A DNA stretch of 64,000 bases from Streptomyces cavernicola (GTDB taxonomy: Bacteria; Actinomycetota; Actinomycetes; Streptomycetales; Streptomycetaceae), in the NCBI RefSeq assembly GCF_029968035.1, contig NZ_JASCIQ010000004.1:1-64000 (forward strand). The letters are read 5' to 3'. Positions 1-8,381 of the stretch are shown in pieces (within the stretch, counting starts at the first letter, position 1; every line of letters begins with the position of its first letter). Below the pieces are notes generated by a model. The model was not told the origin of the DNA and did no database searches. It saw nothing but the letters and a program-made list of their open reading frames with translations. The position numbers and the translations under genes were made by a program.

Positions 1-264
1 CTTAGCCAGCTCCGCCTCCAGCTGGGCGAACTGCTTCTCGCTCAGCCTCGGCAGCGACGCTGGTCCCTGCGACCGCAGAGCCCGCGGACCGCCCTCGTCC
101 CACGTCCGCCGCCACCGCTGCACCGATCGGACGCTGACTCGCAGGTCGTTGGCGATCACCGAGCTCGACTCGCCCCGGGCGAACCTCTCAGCCGCCTTCA
201 GCCGTAACTCCTCGCGGAACTGCTGCCGTTCGACGGTCAGCCCGCCCCCTTGTGGATACCGCAT
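1..264 (-). CDS. IS630-family transposase, N-terminal part (runs off the window edge)
   Basis: The 88 codons visible read from an ATG whose upstream side faces the EthD fragment. They contain an N-terminal helix-turn-helix of the kind that opens IS630-type transposases: ERFARGESSSVIANDLRVS, then SVRSVQRWRRTWDEGG, then the linker GPRALRSQGP. This part binds the terminal repeats; the DDE catalytic domain would lie beyond the window, so intactness cannot be judged. One TTA codon (in EELRL) is present. A separate C-terminal IS630 remnant lies at 17.9-18.2 kb, so the family has been active here more than once. Confidence 0.75.
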   Translation of the reverse strand, partial: MRYPQGGGLTVERQQFREELRLKAAERFARGESSSVIANDLRVSVRSVQRWRRTWDEGGPRALRSQGPASLPRLSEKQFAQLEAELAK

Positions 265-322
265 GCCCCGGTGATACCGCAGCAGACGACCAGCCGTCAG
301 CCCCTACGACACCACGAGTTCA

Positions 323-628
323 ACCTCAGTAGTCCTGTATTCCGAGCCTGCGGACCCTGACCCCTTCCGCGATTACTACGTGACCAACCACCTTCCGCTG
401 GTCGGGAATTGGCCCGGCCCGCTTGTGTGGCGCTACAGCTTCGACGTGGCGGCGACCGAGGGAGCAGCTCCGTATTTCGCGGTCTTCGAAGCCGACTTCG
501 CTGACGCCGCCGCCATGGACGCGGCGCTGACGTCGCCGCACGGCGAACGGCTGTCCGCCGATGTCGCCGACTACGCCACCGGCGGTGTGGCCGTCATCAC
601 CTATCCGGTGCAGGACGGCACCGGCTGA
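323..628 (+). pseudogene. EthD-domain protein lacking its N-terminus
   Basis: EthD-type ferredoxin-fold proteins of about 100 residues act as small accessory enzymes beside oxidoreductases in degradation pathways. The frame is open from position 275, and recognisable homology begins with TSVVLYSEPADPDPFRDYY and continues through VTNHLPLVGNWPGPLVWRYS, which is the usual beginning of the fold. No ATG or GTG exists upstream of the GTG at 380, which lies inside the domain, so the start has been lost, probably when the neighbouring IS630 element inserted. It precedes an LLM oxidoreductase, a pairing that fits a catabolic operon. A shortened protein from the internal GTG is possible but would lack the first strand and helix. 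Confidence 0.6.
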
Positions 629-859
629 GCGAGTCGGTACGCTCCGGTACGCGTTCGGTCGGCCGTTTGAGGCCGGCGTTTGAGGAGGCCCCTCCGGCAG
701 GACTTTCGACCTTCCTGCCGCCTGCGTACGGGAGTTGCTTGCCGGCGGACAAGGGCGAAGTTGGATGAATCAGCGGCGCCAGGGCTGAAGGACGTGCGAT
801 GTGGGCAGAGCGCATGCGTAGGACGCCGCATGCCGTTTCCCGTATCGAAGGTGCTGCTT

Positions 860-1909
860 GTGAAGTTCAGCTATGCCATGCTCCCCGACTACCCCGTTGC
901 CGAGTCCTTGGAGTCCATTCGATTAGCCGATGACCTGGGCTTTCACGCCTGTTACGCGGCCGACGAGACCTGGCACAAGGATCTGTGGCTGCTGTTCGCG
1001 GCGGCGGCCGGCCGTACCGAGCGGATTCGGCTCGGGCCGAGTGTGTCGCCGGTGACGTTGCGGGAGCCGACGCTGATCGCGCAGGCACTCGCCACCCTCG
1101 ACGAGCTCACCGGCGGTCGGGCCGAAGGCGTGCTGTCCAGCGGCAACTTCGGGCTGCTCGCGCAGTACCGGATCGACTGGGCGCGTACGAAACCGCTGTC
1201 GCGCGTGAAGGAAGCGCTGCAGGTGATGCGTACGTTCCTGGACGAGGGCGCCATCACGCACGAGGGCGAGTTCTTCTCGTACGACGGGCTCTTCACCTTC
1301 GCGCGGCCCGTGCAGGAGCGGATGCCGTTGAAGCTCGGCGCGATGCGCGGGCCCAAGTCCTTCGAGGCAGCAGGGGAGTTGTCGGACGGCTGCCACCACG
1401 CGCTGAGCTACACCCGCGAGGCGTACGAGTACGCGGTGCGGCACATCCGTGCCGGGGCCGAGCGTGCCGGCAAGGACTGGCGCTCGCTCGACATCGGGGC
1501 CTGGGTGGTCTTCGCGACCGGGCCCGACTCGGCGGTCGCCAAGGAGGCGGCGCGCAGCATGGTCGGCATCTACGCCTCCTCCATGCCCGAGGAGCAGCTG
1601 CTCCGCAACGGGGTCGACCCGGCCGAACTGAAGCCGGTCATCGAGGCGATCGCCGCCGGAGACCTGGCCCGCGGCATCGAGCTGACCTCGCCGCAGGTCG
1701 CCGAGCGGCTCTCCATCGCGGGTACGCCCGAGGAGTGCCTGGACAAGATCCAGCGGGACATCGCGCCCACCGGCGTCAACCACATGATCTGCGCCATCAC
1801 CGACCGCACCATGGTCAAGGCCTTCACCGGCCGCGACCTCACCGATGCGGCCGACGTGAACACCCAACTGCGGCTGATCAGCGAGCGGATCATGCCGGCT
1901 TTCGCCTGA
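860..1909 (+). CDS. LLM-class (luciferase-like) F420- or flavin-dependent oxidoreductase
   Basis: This 349-residue protein has the length and layout of the TIM-barrel luciferase-like monooxygenase/F420-dependent reductase family: SIRLADDLGFHACYAADE near the start, the core helix ATLDELTGGRAEGVLSSGNF, KEALQVMRTFLDEG, and a late SIAGTPEECLDKIQ. The exact substrate cannot be read from the sequence. I chose the GTG at 860 because AAGG lies 8 bases upstream and the protein then opens with VKFSYAMLPDYP; an ATG at 830 is an alternative. Residue 22 (in SIRLADD) is a TTA codon, so translation may depend on the bldA leucyl-tRNA and thus on development. It probably formed an operon with the EthD fragment upstream. 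Confidence 0.85.
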   Translation: MKFSYAMLPDYPVAESLESIRLADDLGFHACYAADETWHKDLWLLFAAAAGRTERIRLGPSVSPVTLREPTLIAQALATLDELTGGRAEGVLSSGNFGLLAQYRIDWARTKPLSRVKEALQVMRTFLDEGAITHEGEFFSYDGLFTFARPVQERMPLKLGAMRGPKSFEAAGELSDGCHHALSYTREAYEYAVRHIRAGAERAGKDWRSLDIGAWVVFATGPDSAVAKEAARSMVGIYASSMPEEQLLRNGVDPAELKPVIEAIAAGDLARGIELTSPQVAERLSIAGTPEECLDKIQRDIAPTGVNHMICAITDRTMVKAFTGRDLTDAADVNTQLRLISERIMPAFA

Positions 1910-2045
1910 CCCGGTACGTGAACGGACCCGCGGGGTGCGGTCCTCGTACCCGATGAGGGCAACGCCGGCAGCGCGGCGGTGGGGTCGAGCTCGGCACGGA
2001 TCCCGCCGAGGCGTGCTCGGGCGTGACGGGTCGAGCAGCGCACAA

Positions 2046-2086
2046 GCGGCGGCGCTCACCCCCGAGCTGGGGGTGAGCGCCGCCGC
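2046..2086. terminator. Strong hairpin terminator, 18-bp perfect stem
   Basis: The arms 2046-2063 and 2069-2086 are perfect reverse complements with a 5-base loop (GAGCT). There is no long U tract, as is usual in Streptomyces. It lies 12 bases beyond the stop of the repeat-peptide gene (minus strand) and about 135 bases beyond the LLM gene, so it can serve both convergent transcripts. Confidence 0.8.
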
Positions 2087-2097
2087 ATGGGATGCCG

Positions 2098-2301
2098 TCA
2101 GCCGGCGTCCTCCGGAGCGATCGGCATGTGGCCGTCCTGCGGAGCGATCCCCGCGTGGTTCTCCGGCGGAGTGATCGACGCATGCTCGTCCTGCGGGGTG
2201 ATCGTCGCATGCTCGTCCTGCGGCTCGACCCCCATGTGATCATCCTGCGGAGCGATCGACACGTGTTCGTCCTGCGGCGTGATCGACGCGTGTTCGTCCA
2301 T
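2098..2301 (-). CDS. 67-residue peptide made of seven tandem 9-residue repeats
   Basis: After the initiator Met, the whole peptide consists of seven in-register nonapeptides ending in DAG: DEHASITPQ, DEHVSIAPQ, DDHMGVEPQ, DEHATITPQ, DEHASITPP, ENHAGIAPQ, DGHMPIAPE. The consensus is Asp-Glu/Asp-His-x-x-Ile-x-Pro-Gln; His and Pro are invariant. The repeats occur at DNA level with a 27-base period but differ enough to show selection for the pattern. There is no signal peptide, no cysteine and no leader-like segment. A weak GGGG ribosome site precedes the ATG, and a strong hairpin follows the stop, so it looks like a genuine transcription unit. It resembles small low-complexity Streptomyces peptides and, formally, multi-core precursor peptides, but no modifying enzyme is adjacent. 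Function unknown; His/acidic repeats could bind metal. Confidence 0.6.
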   Translation of the reverse strand: MDEHASITPQDEHVSIAPQDDHMGVEPQDEHATITPQDEHASITPPENHAGIAPQDGHMPIAPEDAG

Positions 2302-2364
2302 GGTGAACCCCGTTCCGGTGTCGTCCTTGCCGGTCAGCTACGCAGATCACTGTGCACTCTCGTA

Positions 2365-2812
2365 CTAAACGGCCACTAAACGGCCCTTCAGGTCGGCCGC
2401 GGAACCGTTGTCGAGGAGGTGGCTGCACCACACGCAGGCCGATCCGCACATCTGCTCTTTGCTGAGCCCCTTGGCACTGGGAAGGGCGGCCACCTTGCTC
2501 GCGCTTCACCGCCGGCGTAGTCCGCGGGGGTGGGGGTGTGTCCGGTGCGGCGCAGTTCGAGGAAGCGGAGCACGGAGTGGTCGAGGTAGAGGGGCAGGTC
2601 GTGGGAGCGGGCGGTGATGGTGGCGGCGCCCACCCCGCATACCGCACCACCCGCCCGCAGCTCGGGGCCGATGAGGGGCTGTTCGTCTCTGACGAGGCGG
2701 CGGGCGAGGTAGTCGTCGCGGTCCGGAGCTTGAGTCGATTCATGATGGCGGTCGTGAGCGGGGGGAGGCAGGGGCCGTGCACACGGACGGTCCACGTTCC
2801 GGCGTCGTTCAT
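2365..2812 (-). pseudogene. Frameshifted small Cys-containing protein of unknown function
   Basis: Codon bias (G/C at third positions) and sense run through three segments in different frames. The first is MNDAGTWTVRVHGPCLPPL. A shift near 2740 leads to DRDDYLARRLVRDEQPLIGP up to ADYAGGEA, and a shift near 2500 (an extra CG in a GCGCG run) leads to SKVAALPSAKGLSKEQMC, GSACVWCSHLLDN and the stop. Restored, it would be a protein of roughly 145 residues ending in a Cys-x3-Cys-x2-Cys motif. The last segment could alternatively be its own 42-residue gene from the GTG at 2493. I do not recognise the family. It lies 63 bases upstream of the repeat-peptide gene on the same strand, so the two were probably co-transcribed. 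Sequencing error cannot be excluded. Confidence 0.45.
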
Positions 2813-2877
2813 GTTCAGGACATTCCGGCCATCCAGGGTAATGAATGAGAGATTCCGCTTAGCCCCGGAGGACCCCC

Positions 2878-4707
2878 GTGGCCAGGACCGGACCTGGATC
2901 CGCCATCAACCGCCGTCACTTCCTGCTTACTTCCGGCGCCGCCGTTGCGGGAACGGGGGCGGCGTGGGCGCTGGTCCCCCGGCAGCGCCAGCACACCACT
3001 CCCCCGCCTGCCCCGGCCCCCGAGCCCGTGCGCCGCAGGCGGCCCGCGCCGTACGGAGCGACCACGCTCGACACCACGGCGCGCCACGAAGGCTCCGGGA
3101 CCGGCGGCACCGGCGGTTACCGACGGCTGGGCCCCGGCCCCGGCTGGCCGCTGGTCGTACGGGAGGAGCTGACCGCGCCGCGGGCCGGGCGGCAGGACCG
3201 GCGTACCGCCCTGGCGTGCTTCGTCCAGCTCACCGACCTGCACCTGACCGACGTACAGAGCCCGCTGCGTACGGAGTTCATGCGCGCGCAGGGGCCGGGC
3301 TCGTGGCGGGCCCAGGAGGCACTGACGGCGGCGGGCGCGGTCGCGATGGTGGACCAGATCAACGCGCTCGGCGGCGGCCCGCACACCGGCCGGCCGCCCG
3401 CGTTCGTGATGAGCACGGGCGACAACGTCGACAACAACTCGTCCATCGAGCTGGAGTGGTTCCTGACGGCCCTGAGCGGCGGCCGGATCACGCCCAACAC
3501 CGGTGACCCGACGACGTACGAGGGCGTGCAGAACTCCGGCCTCCCGCTGTTCTGGCACCCGGAGGAGGCCGGGCTGCGCGACGCCGACAAGCGGCGCGGC
3601 CTGCCCGCGCTGCCGGGCTTCCTCGACGCCGCGATCCGCCCCGTCACCAGCCCCGGACTGCGCATCCCGTGGTATTCGACGGTCGGCAACCACGACGACC
3701 TTCCGGGCGGCTGCCTCGCCCCGGCGGACCCGCTGCTGAGCGCGTACGTCACCGGCTCCCGGAAGCTGCTGACGATCCCGGAGGCCGACGTGGCGGCGTA
3801 CGCGCGGGCGGTCCGGACGGGCGACGACCCCGCGAGCGAGATCCTGAAGGACATCCTGCCCCGGTACGCCTCGAAGGCGCGCACGGTGACGCCCGACGAG
3901 GGCCGCCGGATGTTCACCCCACACGAGTACCTGGCCGCTCACCTGGACCCGAAGTACACCGGGCCGGGTCCGGTCGGCCACGGCTACACCGAGGACAGCC
4001 TCGACGGCGACCGGATGTACTACGCGTTCGAGGTGGCCGAGAACGTCATCGGCATCAGCCTCGACACCACCTACCGCAGCGGTCACTACGAGGGCTCGCT
4101 CGGAACGGACCAACTCCGCTGGCTGGAGCGCACTCTGGCCGCCCACAGCTCCCGCTCCTACGACGCGGACGGCAGGCTCGTACGCAACGCGGCGGCCGAC
4201 GACGCGCACGTCCTGATCTTCAGCCACCACAACAGCCCGGCGATGAAGCGCCGCCCGGACGCCTTCCGCCGGGAGGAGCCGCGCCATGACGGAGCGGAGC
4301 TCATCGCCCTCCTGAGCCGCTTCCCCAACGTCCTGGCGTGGATCAACGGCCACAGCCACGTCAACCGCATCACCCCGCACGCCCACCCGACCACCCCGCA
4401 CCGCTCCTTCTGGGAGATCAACACCGCATCGCACGTGGACTATCCGCACCACGCGCGCGTGATCGAGCTGGTCGACAACGGCGACGGAACACTGTCCCTC
4501 CTGACCACTCTCATCGAATCCGCTGCCCCGCACCGTACGGACTTCGACGACCTGTCGGCGGTGGGCCTCGCGTCTCTGTACCGCGAGTTGTCCTACAACG
4601 CCCCGGGCGTGGCGGACGCCCTGACCTCCGGGGTCCACGAGGGCTGGGCGGGCGCGCCACGCGACCGCAACACGGAGCTGCTGGTCACAGCAGCTGGTCG
4701 ATCGTGA
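2878..4707 (+). CDS. Tat-exported metallophosphoesterase (TIGR03767 type)
   Basis: This 609-residue secreted phosphoesterase starts at a GTG preceded by GGAGGA. The N-terminus carries a twin-arginine signal, INRRHFLLTSGAAVAGTGAA, so it is exported folded, consistent with a metal-loaded enzyme. All calcineurin-type metal motifs are visible: QLTDLHLTD, STGDNVDNN, STVGNHDD, FSHHN and NGHSHVN. The long insertions and the DRMYYAFEVAENVIGISLDT strand agree with the actinobacterial TIGR03767 group rather than purple acid phosphatases. The substrate is unknown. It stands alone, with a broken gene upstream and an antisense gene remnant overlapping its last bases. Confidence 0.88.
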   Translation: MARTGPGSAINRRHFLLTSGAAVAGTGAAWALVPRQRQHTTPPPAPAPEPVRRRRPAPYGATTLDTTARHEGSGTGGTGGYRRLGPGPGWPLVVREELTAPRAGRQDRRTALACFVQLTDLHLTDVQSPLRTEFMRAQGPGSWRAQEALTAAGAVAMVDQINALGGGPHTGRPPAFVMSTGDNVDNNSSIELEWFLTALSGGRITPNTGDPTTYEGVQNSGLPLFWHPEEAGLRDADKRRGLPALPGFLDAAIRPVTSPGLRIPWYSTVGNHDDLPGGCLAPADPLLSAYVTGSRKLLTIPEADVAAYARAVRTGDDPASEILKDILPRYASKARTVTPDEGRRMFTPHEYLAAHLDPKYTGPGPVGHGYTEDSLDGDRMYYAFEVAENVIGISLDTTYRSGHYEGSLGTDQLRWLERTLAAHSSRSYDADGRLVRNAAADDAHVLIFSHHNSPAMKRRPDAFRREEPRHDGAELIALLSRFPNVLAWINGHSHVNRITPHAHPTTPHRSFWEINTASHVDYPHHARVIELVDNGDGTLSLLTTLIESAAPHRTDFDDLSAVGLASLYRELSYNAPGVADALTSGVHEGWAGAPRDRNTELLVTAAGRS

Positions 4708-4803
4708 TCGGCGAGGAGCGGATGCGACGGCCCGTCGCGTGCTGGACGGCGTTGGCGATGGCTGCAGCCATGCCGACCAGGCCGATCTCACCGAGCGGAG
4801 GCA
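4685..4803 (-). pseudogene. C-terminal remnant of a xanthine dehydrogenase/CoxL-type molybdenum hydroxylase
   Basis: Read on the minus strand the segment gives LGEIGLVGMAAAIANAVQHA followed by TGRRIRSSPITIDQLL and a stop, which is the closing segment of molybdopterin-binding subunits of the xanthine dehydrogenase family. The Glu in GEIG corresponds to the catalytic glutamate. Nothing upstream on that strand continues the protein, so this is a relic of about 40 codons. Its stop overlaps the 3' end of the metallophosphoesterase gene by 23 bases. Confidence 0.7.
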
Positions 4804-5545
4804 GGGGAGTCCGGGCGCAGGTCCAGCTGCCGGGTGGAACGCGACAGCGGCGACGTGGTGGGGGCTGGGTTGTGGGGCGACGGCCGTGGCGATGTCGGGC
4901 CAGCGGTCCAGGATGCTGCCGCCGGCGGTCGGGAGCTCCCAGGCTCGGTCGGCCATCAGCCCGTCGAGTACGGAGGCAACACCCCGGAGGGCTCCCACCC
5001 CTCCCGCTTCACCGTGGTCGGGCGGCGCCGCCGAGGGCTTGGGCCTGGCCGTCGTCCACGAGCGGGAGTCGACGCCCGCTGAACGCGATGCCCTGGAGCA
5101 GCTGCTTCTCGCCCGGGGCGCTGAGATCGCCGCCTGCTACGACGAGCAGCGGCCCACCCCGTAACCGGCCCGTCGACCCCCTCCTACCGCCGCCCAGGTC
5201 AGCACCGAGGCGGCCGACACCGGACACCTGCGGGCCGGGGCGCAGATCATGATGGAGGAGATCAGCCTCCACCTCACCTGTCCGGGGTCGCGGTGCTGCT
5301 GCGCCAACTCGCCGACGCCGCCGAGACACCCGCGACCGCCGTCGAACTCTCCGACCTGATCGGAGAACTCCGGTTCCTGGAGGGCAAGGTCGCCGACCAC
5401 GCCCGCACCTTCGACCGCCTGGGCCTTCGTTCACGCCGGATGGCGGGCGCAGCCAAGCGAGAGTGACATTCAGGGGGCTGTGGGACACAAGCTCCCACAG
5501 CTCATCCGACACCAGCCGCTCAACAATCCCCACGACCTGTCGCGC
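4804..5545. other. Degenerate stretch with no intact gene
   Basis: Only coding-like scraps are visible. On the minus strand around 4850-4985 one frame reads DRAWELPTAGGSILDRWPDI, with good codon bias but no continuation. On the plus strand around 5280-5466 a frame reads GVAVLLRQLADAAETPATAV, then ELSDLIGELRFLEGKVADHA to a stop; its 5' side (LRAGAQIMMEEI) is in another frame. I recognise none of them. The stretch looks like an eroded junction. Confidence 0.4.
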
Positions 5546-6013
5546 CTACGACTTGCTGGAGCAGGTGGTTTCGGTCCAGGTCGCCTGGAGGTCACGGCAG
5601 ACAACGGTGAGGGTGCCGTCCCAACAGGCGATCTCGTGGCTGCAGCCGTCCCTGTGCGGAAGGATCTCGTCGAGAATCACAGCCCCAAGGTCCGTCCCTC
5701 GGTCCTCGTCAACGGGATCGATGCGGAAGCCGGACACTCCCACGTAGCAGATCAGCAGGTCTTGGTCGTGCTTCCAGCAGTTGTGCTGGAACTCGACTTC
5801 CATCTCCTCACCACCGGCATCCCGGACGGCCCGGAGCGTCAGGTCCTTCACGCATCGCCCGCTGCGGAAGTCGTAGTGGTCCGGGGACGTGGCGAAAGCC
5901 CAGGCGCCCGGCGGCAGGTCATCAAAGATCGAGGGGAGGTGGCTCAGGTAGCGAGCCGGGTCCAAGACCCCTGACAGGTCGCCGACCCGCGCATCGAGAT
6001 TGACGTACTCCAT
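5546..6013 (-). CDS. Hypothetical protein, 155 residues
   Basis: I do not recognise this family. The protein begins MEYVNLDARVGDLSGVLDPA, is acidic and soluble, and has no signal peptide or membrane segment. It contains four scattered cysteines and an aromatic-rich middle (PPGAWAFATSPDHYDFRSG, EVEFQHNCWKHDQDLL). The ATG at 6013 is preferred because AAGG lies just upstream; the frame is open further. It is divergent from the next gene, also lineage-specific. Small acidic single-domain proteins in such neighbourhoods are often immunity-type proteins, but nothing here proves it. Confidence 0.65.
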   Translation of the reverse strand: MEYVNLDARVGDLSGVLDPARYLSHLPSIFDDLPPGAWAFATSPDHYDFRSGRCVKDLTLRAVRDAGGEEMEVEFQHNCWKHDQDLLICYVGVSGFRIDPVDEDRGTDLGAVILDEILPHRDGCSHEIACWDGTLTVVCRDLQATWTETTCSSKS

Positions 6014-6200
6014 CGGCCTTCGCCCCCGCTCATGACTTCCCACGGCCGACGAATCGTCGCACGGACTCGCCCATGAGATGACGTCCAACTAGCGGCAATC
6101 ACAAGGGAGTTCCGGCGTGGCAGGTGCGTAGATCGTGAAGGTTCACGGCCCCCCTGTCTCCGTGGGCTGCCACGAAGCCGGGGTCTTTATGGTGTCAGGC

Positions 6201-7118
6201 ATGACCGAGCCGATACAGCCGCCGCACGACAGCGCACCCGGGCGACAGCTTCAGGAGCGGACCGACGGGATCCCCGGGATGCTCGAGCACGCGCAGGACA
6301 TCATGGAGACCTGGGATGTCCCGGTCGATTTCTCCCCCGCATCGCTTCTGGTCCTGGAGGCGCTGCTGCTGGACCTGTATTCAGCCGGCCCCGCGCTCAA
6401 CCTGGACGACGCCACGCTCCGAGCTGCTGCGGCCTACCTCGGGGAAAGCCTCGCCCACGTCACGGGTTGGGAGTGGGCGTGGAGCACGAGCCCCGCAGGA
6501 TCCGGGCAGCCGGTCGTCCACCCCGACGCGGACCTGGACCCCATCGCGCCGTACGCACTGATGACCCGCGCACTCACCGCCCGCACCGGCACCGCGTTCG
6601 CAGTCGAGGCCAGGCGGCTGCGGAACGCCATGGCCGCGGCAGGCCGACCGGTGGCCGGCCCGGAGCCGGACCCGCAACTGGAGGAGTGGCTGGCCGAGCG
6701 CGAGGCGGATTTCCCGGCGTGGGCCGAGGAGGCGGGCGGCGCCGCGGACCGCTGGGACTTCGGCGTCGCGTCCCTGGACGACCTCGCCGCCGTACTGCGG
6801 TCCCGGTACGGGTCCAACGACGCACTGACCGAGGCCAGTGAAGCGGGCACCTTCGTCGACGGCGCGATCTGGTACGCGGGCGAGGTGGCCCGCCACACGA
6901 AGGGCGCCGTATGGCACGCACCCCCCTCCTGGGACTACGAACCCGACGACGACGAGGCGGACGCGTACGACAAGGACGAAGACCTCTGGTATGACTCACC
7001 GTTCGTCAAGCACCCCGACCGCTATATGCCGGTCACCGACATACCGATGGCCTGCTTCCACCTGGTGGTCTCCCGCGCCGACAAGAATCTCCGGACCTGG
7101 CTGAACGTCTTCGAGTGA
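6201..7118 (+). CDS. Hypothetical protein, 305 residues
   Basis: No family recognised. The protein starts MTEPIQPPHDSAPGRQLQ and is predominantly helical and strongly acidic, with an Asp/Glu-rich stretch (PDDDEADAYDKDEDL) and no export signal. The pattern LLVLEALLLDLYSAGPALNL followed by AAAYLGESLAHVTGWEWAW and GEVARHTKGAVW resembles Streptomyces proteins of unknown role that read as a cofactor- or partner-binding domain. AGG lies five bases before the chosen ATG; an ATG at 6189 is equally open. It is divergent from the preceding gene. Confidence 0.7.
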   Translation: MTEPIQPPHDSAPGRQLQERTDGIPGMLEHAQDIMETWDVPVDFSPASLLVLEALLLDLYSAGPALNLDDATLRAAAAYLGESLAHVTGWEWAWSTSPAGSGQPVVHPDADLDPIAPYALMTRALTARTGTAFAVEARRLRNAMAAAGRPVAGPEPDPQLEEWLAEREADFPAWAEEAGGAADRWDFGVASLDDLAAVLRSRYGSNDALTEASEAGTFVDGAIWYAGEVARHTKGAVWHAPPSWDYEPDDDEADAYDKDEDLWYDSPFVKHPDRYMPVTDIPMACFHLVVSRADKNLRTWLNVFE

Positions 7119-7557
7119 CCGTCTTGCGCTGCGGCTCTGCCGGTCCCGCCTGCCGGCGTACACCCCGTCGCAGCACCGTGCCGTCCGTCCCCCCACAGGC
7201 CGCCTCCCCCGGGTGCCATGAGCCGCGCGTACGCAGCGTCCGGCGCGTGGTCGAGGGCGGCGGCCGCGCCGAGGCCGAGACACTGCGAGCCGAGCTCGGC
7301 AAGCTCGACAACCCCGCCGACTCCCCGTACGCCGCGTGGTCCCGCGCGGCGTACGGGTGGGGTGGTCGCCGGACGGCACCGAGCAGCCCGTCTGAGCGTT
7401 CTACGACGGGCCCGAAACCGCCAGTTGGCGCGAGGTCGGGGCGTACCTGATGAGCGAGGAGAAAGCGATACGTCCCCACCCTGAAGGTGGTCGTGTGCAG
7501 GTCGGGGAGCCGGGGCTGCCCGACCGCTCCGCCACTCGCCTCGAGGAGTCGTCGCCC
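7119..7557. other. No confident gene; coding-like scrap
   Basis: On the plus strand between about 7240 and 7330 one frame reads VEGGGRAEAETLRAELGKLD and then loses its codon bias; it may be the end of a decayed gene. The last 60 bases (7497-7557) form the 3' flank of the next gene and are also duplicated, inverted, near 20.8 kb. Confidence 0.3.
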
Positions 7558-8142
7558 TCAGTGGACCGTTGCGCCCAGGTAGTCGAGGGCTGCACGGGCG
7601 AATCCCGGTGCGGTACGCGGGCATTGCCAGCGGGCGAGGATCTCCGGCCCGGAGAGATTCGCGGGCTCGGCCTCCTCGTCCTCAAGTGCGTCCAGGTAGT
7701 ACGTGGAGAGCAGGTCCTCGGGGAGCAGGCCGTCGAGGACCTCCTCCACGGGGGAGCTCAGCAGCAGGTCCTCGGGAAGGTACTTGAGCACCTCGTCCAC
7801 CTCGACGTCGTACGGATGCCAGGCGTGCTCGCACGACTGGCCTTCGTCACGGCTCGCGGCCCGGCGCAGTACGGCGACGGCCTCGTCCTCGACTCCCGGG
7901 CCGGGGTTGCCGAATGCCACGTAGGGGGCGACATGCAGCAGGCCCAAGGTCCAGAACAGCACGAGATCGCTCTGCGGCCCCGATCCTGACACCGCGCCCG
8001 CTGCTGATGCCGTTTCGTCCAGCCGGCGGGCGCAGTCCCGTGCCGTCTCGTCCTGGTCCCCGGCGGGGTAGCCCTGTCGGAGCGATTCCCAACCACCGAG
8101 CATTTCCTCCCAGTTGTCGGGCACAGGTATGACCGTCGACAT
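7558..8142 (-). CDS. Hypothetical protein, 194 residues; inverted paralogue of the gene at 20.2 kb
   Basis: The family is not recognised. The protein opens MSTVIPVPDNWEEMLGGWES and is soluble and very acidic, with the conserved middle DLVLFWTLGLL, FGNPGPGVEDEAVAVLRRAA and SRDEGQSCEHAWHPYD, and the C-terminus LARWQCPRTAPGFARAALDY. The second copy, on the other strand 12 kb away, is nearly colinear with a single one-residue length difference. The DNA similarity extends from about 85 bases before the ATG to about 45 bases after the stop, so this is a recent segmental duplication. GGAGG lies 13 bases before the chosen ATG and is conserved in both copies, which supports the start. Confidence 0.75.
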   Translation of the reverse strand: MSTVIPVPDNWEEMLGGWESLRQGYPAGDQDETARDCARRLDETASAAGAVSGSGPQSDLVLFWTLGLLHVAPYVAFGNPGPGVEDEAVAVLRRAASRDEGQSCEHAWHPYDVEVDEVLKYLPEDLLLSSPVEEVLDGLLPEDLLSTYYLDALEDEEAEPANLSGPEILARWQCPRTAPGFARAALDYLGATVH

Positions 8143-8308
8143 GTATTCGTGTTTCCCTCCGCGAGGTCCCGGCTCCTCGGGCATTGGATCACACCGACGG
8201 GCGCCGTCACCCAAGGACGGCCACCACACCCGTGGCTGCGTCACTTGCCGTGGATGTCATGTCGACGCGAGTTTGGGAGTCACTTGCCGCTCGTCTGCAT
8301 GATCAATG

Positions 8309-8322
8309 TCAATGAGAATTGA
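8309..8322. promoter_or_regulatory. AT-rich palindrome, possible operator
   Basis: TCAAT-GAGA-ATTGA is a 5-bp inverted repeat inside the only AT-rich stretch (about 8295-8330) of the gap between the gene ending the DUF1707 operon and the 8142 start. Such a site could carry a promoter or a repressor site (Fur/Zur-type sites have related composition), but no assignment is possible. Confidence 0.25.
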
Positions 8323-8381
8323 TGTCACTCGGCCTTCGGAGCGATCGGGAACAGAGGCCATCGGCAGGAGTGATCACGGGG

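Noticed and set aside
2098..2301. Lanthipeptide-type precursor
   Set aside because: The repeats lack cysteine and no LanM/LanKC/radical-SAM or cyclodehydratase gene is in the vicinity, so a named RiPP class cannot be claimed.
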